A stretch of 8,862 bases of DNA, from contig CAZVLE010000094.1 in assembly GCA_964627855.1 (NCBI GenBank), positions 1-8,862 on the forward strand, in the 5' to 3' direction. The DNA is from CAZVLE01 sp964627855 (GTDB lineage: Bacteria; Bacillota; Dethiobacteria; DTU022). How positions within the stretch are numbered: the stretch's first letter is position 1; each line of letters opens with the position of its first letter. Positions 5,841 through 8,862 of the stretch are shown in pieces. A program made the translations under genes and the position numbers. Below the pieces are notes generated by a model. It was given only the letters and a program-made list of their open reading frames with translations, ran no database searches and was not told where the DNA came from.

Positions 5841-6449
5841 ATGATAGATTATGTTAAAGGTTCTCTGGTTGACCTGGCGCCGGGAAAAGCGATCATCGAC
5901 ATCAATGGAGTCGGAATTTGCCTGGAAATGCCTTTCACCGATGATGATTTCAAAAAATTAATTGGCCGGGAAGTGACACTTTATACCCGCTTGCTGATCA
6001 AAGATGAGGCCATCATAATTTATGGTTTTCGGGCCGTTGAAGAACGCAAACTTTTTAATCTGATCATCAGTGTCAGCGGTTTCGGACCCAGGCTTGCCCT
6101 TTCTCTGCTTGGTGTTTTAACTGTTTCGCAACTTTACCTGGCCGTGCTGGAAGAAAATATTGCTCTGCTTACCCGTGCTCACGGGGTAGGGCGCAAAGCA
6201 GCTCAGCGCCTGGTGCTGGAATTGAAAGAAAAACTGCCAAAAGTTATCTCAGGAGAAGATTTACTGGCCGGCCCGGTTTTAGGTTTCGGAAACTCAGTTA
6301 CCGCTGATATCACTGAAGCGCTTTGCGCTCTTGGTTATTCTCCAGTAGAAACAAATGCTGCCGTCGTAAAGGCTTTGGAAAACAATGATCATGCTTCACC
6401 TGAAGAACTATTAAAATTAGTATTAAAGGATATGGCCACCAGGCAGTAA
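5841..6449 (+). CDS. ruvA: Holliday junction branch migration protein RuvA
   Basis: RuvA forms the tetramer that grips the Holliday junction and loads the RuvB motor. At 202 residues it has normal length. Domain I (about 1-63) is the OB-fold starting MIDYVKGSLVDL and ending AIIIYGF. Domain II carries two helix-hairpin-helix motifs, VSGFGPRLALSLLG (78-91) and AHGVGRKAAQRLVLELKEKL (about 113-132). After a short linker, domain III (about 153-200), the RuvB-binding module, has DITEALCALGYSPVETNAAV. The frame is open upstream inside ruvC to 5757, but the family start and GGGAGG about eleven bases before the ATG at 5841 fix the start. The histidine in the second hairpin (HGVG, where many relatives have PGIG) is a mild variant. 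Confidence 0.97.
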   Translation: MIDYVKGSLVDLAPGKAIIDINGVGICLEMPFTDDDFKKLIGREVTLYTRLLIKDEAIIIYGFRAVEERKLFNLIISVSGFGPRLALSLLGVLTVSQLYLAVLEENIALLTRAHGVGRKAAQRLVLELKEKLPKVISGEDLLAGPVLGFGNSVTADITEALCALGYSPVETNAAVVKALENNDHASPEELLKLVLKDMATRQ

Positions 6450-6476
6450 GGAACGATCTTCTGAGAGGAGAAACAG

Positions 6477-7499
6477 ATGCAGGAGAGAATAGTTTCGGCC
6501 CAGCGTCAGGCAGAAGATGACCTCCAGCTGGAGGTGGGTCTCAGACCGCGAAGCTTAAAAGAGTACGTGGGTCAGGAAAAAATCAAAGAAAAACTACACA
6601 TTTATATTAAGGCTGCCCTGGACAGAAAAGAAGCTTTAGACCACGTTCTGCTTTATGGCCCTCCGGGGCTTGGTAAAACAACACTGGCCCATATCATTGC
6701 AGCAGAACTGGGTGTTAATATTCGTGTAACAGCCGGGCCGGCCATAGAACGTCCCGGAGATCTGGCAGCAATCCTTACTAACCTGGGCCATGGTGATGTG
6801 CTATTCATCGATGAAATACATCGCCTCAGTCGTACAGTGGAAGAGATCCTCTACCCGGCTATGGAAGATAACGCCTTGGACATTATTATCGGCAAGGGAC
6901 CGGGTGCCCGCTCTCTGCGGCTCGAACTGCCCCCGTTTACCCTGATCGGCGCAACCGTTAGAGCCGGCTTGCTTACGTCGCCGCTTCGAGATCGTTTTGG
7001 CGTAGTGGAAAGGCTTGATTTTTATACTCCTGCTGAGCTTAAGTTAATCCTCAATCGCTCCGCCAGGATCCTTAAGGTCGAGATTGAAGAAGAGGGCGCA
7101 ACCATTATTGCTACTGCTTCACGGGGTACACCACGGGTAGCAAATCGTCTTCTGAAGCGAGTTCGTGATTATGCCCAGGTTAAAGCAGACAATATCATTA
7201 CCGAAGCTGTGGCCAGGGAAGCACTGGATATGCTTCAGCTCGATCAAAAAGGACTGGATGAGATCGATCGCCGTCTGCTTACAGCCCTGGTGGAAAAATT
7301 TGAAGGTGGCCCGGTTGGACTGGATACCCTCGCCGCCTGTATCAGTGAAGAACCGGAAACTCTGGAAGATGTCTACGAGCCTTATTTAATGCAGCTCGGC
7401 TTATTGAAGAGAACTGCCCGGGGGCGCATGGTGACCAGCGAAGTATATTCCTACCTGAAGATTGAAAAGAAGGCCGAAGATCAACAAAAACTTTGGTAG
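6477..7499 (+). CDS. ruvB: Holliday junction branch migration helicase RuvB
   Basis: RuvB is the hexameric AAA+ ATPase that drives branch migration with RuvA. At 340 residues it has typical length. Visible motifs: the N-terminal LRPRSLKEYVGQEKIKEKL; Walker A GPPGLGKT (61-68); Walker B LFIDE (109-113) followed by IHRL; sensor 1 in LIGATVRAG; arginine finger R171 in SPLRDRFG; and sensor 2 R220 in GTPRVANRLLKRVRDYA. The C-terminal winged helix (about 260-325) includes DTLAACISEEPETLEDVYEPYL and the conserved RTARGRM. AGGAG lies six bases before the ATG. It follows ruvA by 27 bases and precedes a DUF2905 gene by 46. All key residues are present, so the enzyme should be active. Confidence 0.98.
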   Translation: MQERIVSAQRQAEDDLQLEVGLRPRSLKEYVGQEKIKEKLHIYIKAALDRKEALDHVLLYGPPGLGKTTLAHIIAAELGVNIRVTAGPAIERPGDLAAILTNLGHGDVLFIDEIHRLSRTVEEILYPAMEDNALDIIIGKGPGARSLRLELPPFTLIGATVRAGLLTSPLRDRFGVVERLDFYTPAELKLILNRSARILKVEIEEEGATIIATASRGTPRVANRLLKRVRDYAQVKADNIITEAVAREALDMLQLDQKGLDEIDRRLLTALVEKFEGGPVGLDTLAACISEEPETLEDVYEPYLMQLGLLKRTARGRMVTSEVYSYLKIEKKAEDQQKLW

Positions 7500-7545
7500 G
7501 AGATTTATTATCAGCCCAGAATATAATTAGCCTGGAGGTATTATC

Positions 7546-7764
7546 TTGCCCTCACTGGAATCATTTGGTCGGATCCTCATCATTGGAGGGGGATTGCTAG
7601 CCGCTACGGGCTTGTTGCTGCTTCTCGTCAGCCGTCTCGGCATTGGCCGTTTACCCGGGGACATTTTTATCCAAAGGGGTAATTTTACCTTTTATTTCCC
7701 CCTGGTAACCATGCTGGTAATCAGCATCATTCTGACAATCCTGATCAATTTTATCAGGCGTTAA
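7546..7764 (+). CDS. DUF2905 small membrane protein
   Basis: A 72-residue protein with two membrane helices (about 9-29 and 49-69). They are joined by a loop carrying the family's conserved GRLPGDI and a following RGNFTFYFPL segment, the pattern of DUF2905. Function is unknown. It starts at TTG with GGAGG seven bases upstream; no better start exists nearby. The gene repeatedly accompanies ruvB and queA in Firmicutes, and here it lies between them, with 46 and 38 bases on either side. The conserved position suggests co-expression but does not prove a role in recombination or tRNA modification. Confidence 0.88.
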   Translation: MPSLESFGRILIIGGGLLAATGLLLLLVSRLGIGRLPGDIFIQRGNFTFYFPLVTMLVISIILTILINFIRR

Positions 7765-7802
7765 AAAGCCCCTTTGAAAATCTATAAATATAAGGTTACT
7801 TG

Positions 7803-8834
7803 ATGGAATACAACAAACTCATTGACTACGATTATAATTTGCCCCCTGAACTGATTGCTCAGGAACCGCTGCTTCAACGCGATAAGTCGAAAATGCTCGT
7901 TATAAAGCGATCAACAAAGAGCAGGGAGCATACCATATTTGATCAGCTTCCCGATTACCTGGAAGCCGGAGATGTCCTTGTTTTGAACAATACGAAAGTG
8001 ATCCCGGCTCGCCTGATCGGCACCATCGCCGGTAAATCTACAGCGGTTGAGTTATTATTGCTTAACAGGCTGCCTGATGGTCACTGGGTTGCCATGGCCA
8101 AGCCCGGCCGTAAATTAAAACCGGGCCAGAAAATCATGCTTGGCAGGGAAGTTGAAGCGAACATAATTGACTATGCTGAGAAGGGTCTGAGGATTGTTGA
8201 TTTTAAAGGGCCAAAACCTTTCGAAGAACTGTTGCCTGCCCTTGGCAAGGTCCCGCTTCCTCCCTATATCAAAAAGCCGGTCAAGGATCCTGAGCTTTAC
8301 CAGACAATTTATGCCTTAGAAAACGGTTCAGCTGCGGCACCTACCGCCGGCTTTCATTTTACAGAAGAGGTTTTCAGGGTTTTAAAGGATAGAGGAATCA
8401 AGATTCAGTTTATAACCCTTCATATCGGGCCGGGGACATTTCAACCGGTAAAAGCTGAAGATATTAGAGATCATCTTATGCATGAGGAGTTTTTTCGCTT
8501 TAGCGAAGAGGCGGCAGGGCAGCTCAATACGGCAAGGGAGAAAGGGAATAAAATTGTTGCCGTGGGCACAACGGCATGTCGGGTTCTCGAAACAGTTATA
8601 AAGAAGAAGGGAACTTTTGCCCCGATGGAAGGATGGACCGGTTTATATATCTATCCCGGGTTCCAGTTCCGGGCAGTTGACGCCCTGCTGACGAATTTTC
8701 ACCTGCCCCGTTCTTCTCTCCTGATGCTGGTCAGTGCTCTGGCTGGTCATGAATTGATCATGACTGCTTATCGCGAGGCGGTGACAAGAAGATATCGTTT
8801 TTACAGTTTTGGCGACTGTATGCTCATACTTTAA
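7803..8834 (+). CDS. queA: S-adenosylmethionine:tRNA ribosyltransferase-isomerase QueA
   Basis: QueA transfers and isomerises the ribosyl group of S-adenosylmethionine onto preQ1 already inserted at tRNA position 34, making epoxyqueuosine. The protein has 343 residues, the usual length. Signature segments: PPELIAQEPLLQRDKSKML near the start, LVLNNTKVIPARL (about 59-71), the active-region motif GSAAAPTAGFHFT (175-187), HIGPGTFQPV (207-216), HEEFF, GTTACRVLE, and the end TNFHLPRSSLLMLVSALAG followed by RFYSFGDCMLIL. The cysteine in FGDCM replaces the common alanine, probably without effect. A TTG three bases upstream is in frame, but the ATG at 7803 has AAGG at seven-base spacing. It shares the queuosine pathway with riboswitch-controlled queT at the head of the same gene run. 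Confidence 0.97.
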   Translation: MEYNKLIDYDYNLPPELIAQEPLLQRDKSKMLVIKRSTKSREHTIFDQLPDYLEAGDVLVLNNTKVIPARLIGTIAGKSTAVELLLLNRLPDGHWVAMAKPGRKLKPGQKIMLGREVEANIIDYAEKGLRIVDFKGPKPFEELLPALGKVPLPPYIKKPVKDPELYQTIYALENGSAAAPTAGFHFTEEVFRVLKDRGIKIQFITLHIGPGTFQPVKAEDIRDHLMHEEFFRFSEEAAGQLNTAREKGNKIVAVGTTACRVLETVIKKKGTFAPMEGWTGLYIYPGFQFRAVDALLTNFHLPRSSLLMLVSALAGHELIMTAYREAVTRRYRFYSFGDCMLIL

Positions 8835-8862
8835 AAGCACAAACAGTAATTGACAGTAAAGT

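Noticed and set aside
8850..8855. TTGACA at the right edge, a possible -35 for a downstream gene
   Set aside because: The window ends before any -10 could be seen.

Overview
The window looks like chromosomal core sequence from a low-to-moderate GC Firmicute of the class Clostridia. The best evidence is the gene order yebC-ruvC-ruvA-ruvB-DUF2905-queA, which is typical of anaerobic Clostridia. Strong AGGAGG-type ribosome binding sites, some GTG and TTG starts, a class I preQ1 riboswitch of the Thermoanaerobacter type and a selenium-linked gene set agree with this. Genus cannot be fixed from the sequence. I see no insertion sequence, phage gene, tRNA, rRNA or CRISPR array.

Region 1 (1-1339): an EamA/DMT-type exporter on the minus strand diverges from a small two-to-three-helix membrane protein on the plus strand. 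A -35/-10 pair between them suits the exporter and shows that its real start is a GTG at 922, not the longest possible reading frame.

Region 2 (1340-3570, minus strand): three genes transcribed in the order DUF3343, class V aminotransferase (cysteine desulfurase family), YedF. Together they form a probable selenium/sulfur-handling operon. The desulfurase would release sulfur or selenium from cysteine or selenocysteine, and the two small cysteine-rich proteins would be carriers or partners. The 163-bp gap between the desulfurase and yedF can fold into a long irregular rod and is the best candidate for an undescribed or unassigned RNA in this window.

Region 3 (3571-4037): an AT-rich divergent control region. 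It holds a palindrome beside a possible -10 for the selenium operon, about 300 bp with no recognisable gene, then a clear promoter leading directly into a preQ1-I riboswitch whose last bases are the ribosome binding site of queT.

Region 4 (4038-8834, plus strand): queT (queuosine-precursor transporter), yebC, ruvC, ruvA, ruvB, a DUF2905 membrane protein and queA lie in one direction with gaps of 1 to 46 bp, so they could be one transcript. Queuosine genes sit at both ends, with the complete Holliday-junction branch migration and resolution machinery (RuvABC) between them. queA ends just before the window edge; tgt would be the expected next gene but is not visible.
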